Source of the DNA: Candidatus Aminicenantota bacterium
Lineage (GTDB): Bacteria; Acidobacteriota; Aminicenantia; Aminicenantales; Aminicenantaceae
Assembly (NCBI GenBank): GCA_030615975.1
Contig: JAUWYH010000105.1
Span: forward strand, 1 to 5,878
Length of the DNA: 5,878 bases
Reading direction: 5' to 3'
A program made the position numbers and the translations under genes. Below, in pieces: positions 5,813 to 5,878 of the stretch. Positions within the stretch are counted from its first letter, which is position 1. Each line of letters starts with the position of its first letter. The notes under the pieces are model-generated. The model was given only the letters and a program-made list of their open reading frames with translations. It made no database searches and was not told the DNA's origin.

Positions 5813-5878
5813 CTACATGTATCAGGTTTATGTTTTGAATTTTATTCATAATGTTATTCTCGTAAAATCATTTGGAAT

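Larger units (their letters stand above)
5436..5878. other. Gene-free stretch upstream of the amidohydrolase
   Basis: No convincing coding region is seen on either strand. The stretch holds, from left to right, the ribosome-binding site and leader of the amidohydrolase (5436-5486), the inverted-repeat element with its flanking direct repeats (5487-5742), an AT-rich spacer, a perfect 9-bp palindrome (5792-5812) and an AT-rich tail to the window edge. No clear promoter for the amidohydrolase was found. The open frames inside the element show no family signature and follow from its lack of stop codons. Confidence 0.75.

Noticed and set aside
5791..5813. Palindrome as a transcription terminator
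   Set aside because: The stem is good, but neither strand continues into a T-tract.
5778..5849. A 23-residue open frame on the minus strand beginning ATGAATAAAATTC
   Set aside because: Much of its length is the palindrome at 5792-5812, and there is no Shine-Dalgarno. No basis for a peptide or leader function was seen.
5820..5878. Promoter or gene start at the right edge on the minus strand
   Set aside because: AT-rich hexamers resemble -35/-10 boxes only loosely (TTTACG with AAAATT), and all three frames entering from the edge hit stops quickly.

Overview
The window looks like a moderately AT-rich piece of a bacterial chromosome, probably from an anaerobe with a fermentative or syntrophic style of redox metabolism. 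The evidence is a NuoE/NuoF-type flavoprotein module of the electron-bifurcating hydrogenase/dehydrogenase class, with the NuoF-like chain carrying an extra N-terminal [2Fe-2S] domain and a C-terminal 2x[4Fe-4S] ferredoxin domain. The amidohydrolase carries a lipoprotein signal. The phylum cannot be fixed from this sequence; uncultured anaerobic lineages such as Aminicenantota or Desulfobacterota-like groups would fit, but that is a guess.

All recognisable genes lie on the minus strand, so the order of transcription runs from high to low coordinates. Positions 5436-5878 hold no gene. They contain a compact 240-bp inverted-repeat element with an 8-bp flanking direct repeat (a MITE-like insertion) and a separate short perfect palindrome. 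Next comes a lipoprotein amidohydrolase of the amidohydrolase-3/YtcJ type (3759-5435), with a strong Shine-Dalgarno that fixes its start. A short AT-rich gap carries a good promoter candidate for the following cluster.

That cluster (3659 down to 1) has four tightly spaced genes: an alanine dehydrogenase/transhydrogenase-fold protein with altered active-site and cofactor positions (2547-3659), a NuoE/HndA-like [2Fe-2S] subunit (2076-2528), a NuoF/HndC/HydB-like NADH- and FMN-binding subunit (168-2066), and the first 52 codons of an iron-sulfur protein with a NuoG/HndD/FdhA-like N-terminal [2Fe-2S] domain (1-156), cut by the window edge. The gaps of 18, 9 and 11 nt argue for one operon.

The last three genes would form the usual small-Trx-like/flavoprotein/catalytic-FeS complex that moves electrons between NAD(P)H, ferredoxin and a third partner. 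That partner depends on the missing part of the last gene ([FeFe] hydrogenase, molybdopterin formate dehydrogenase, or a flavin-dependent oxidoreductase). The alanine dehydrogenase-like protein at the head of the operon is the unusual member. It keeps the general fold and several catalytic residues but lacks the substrate lysine and the ribose-binding aspartate of classical NAD-dependent alanine dehydrogenase.
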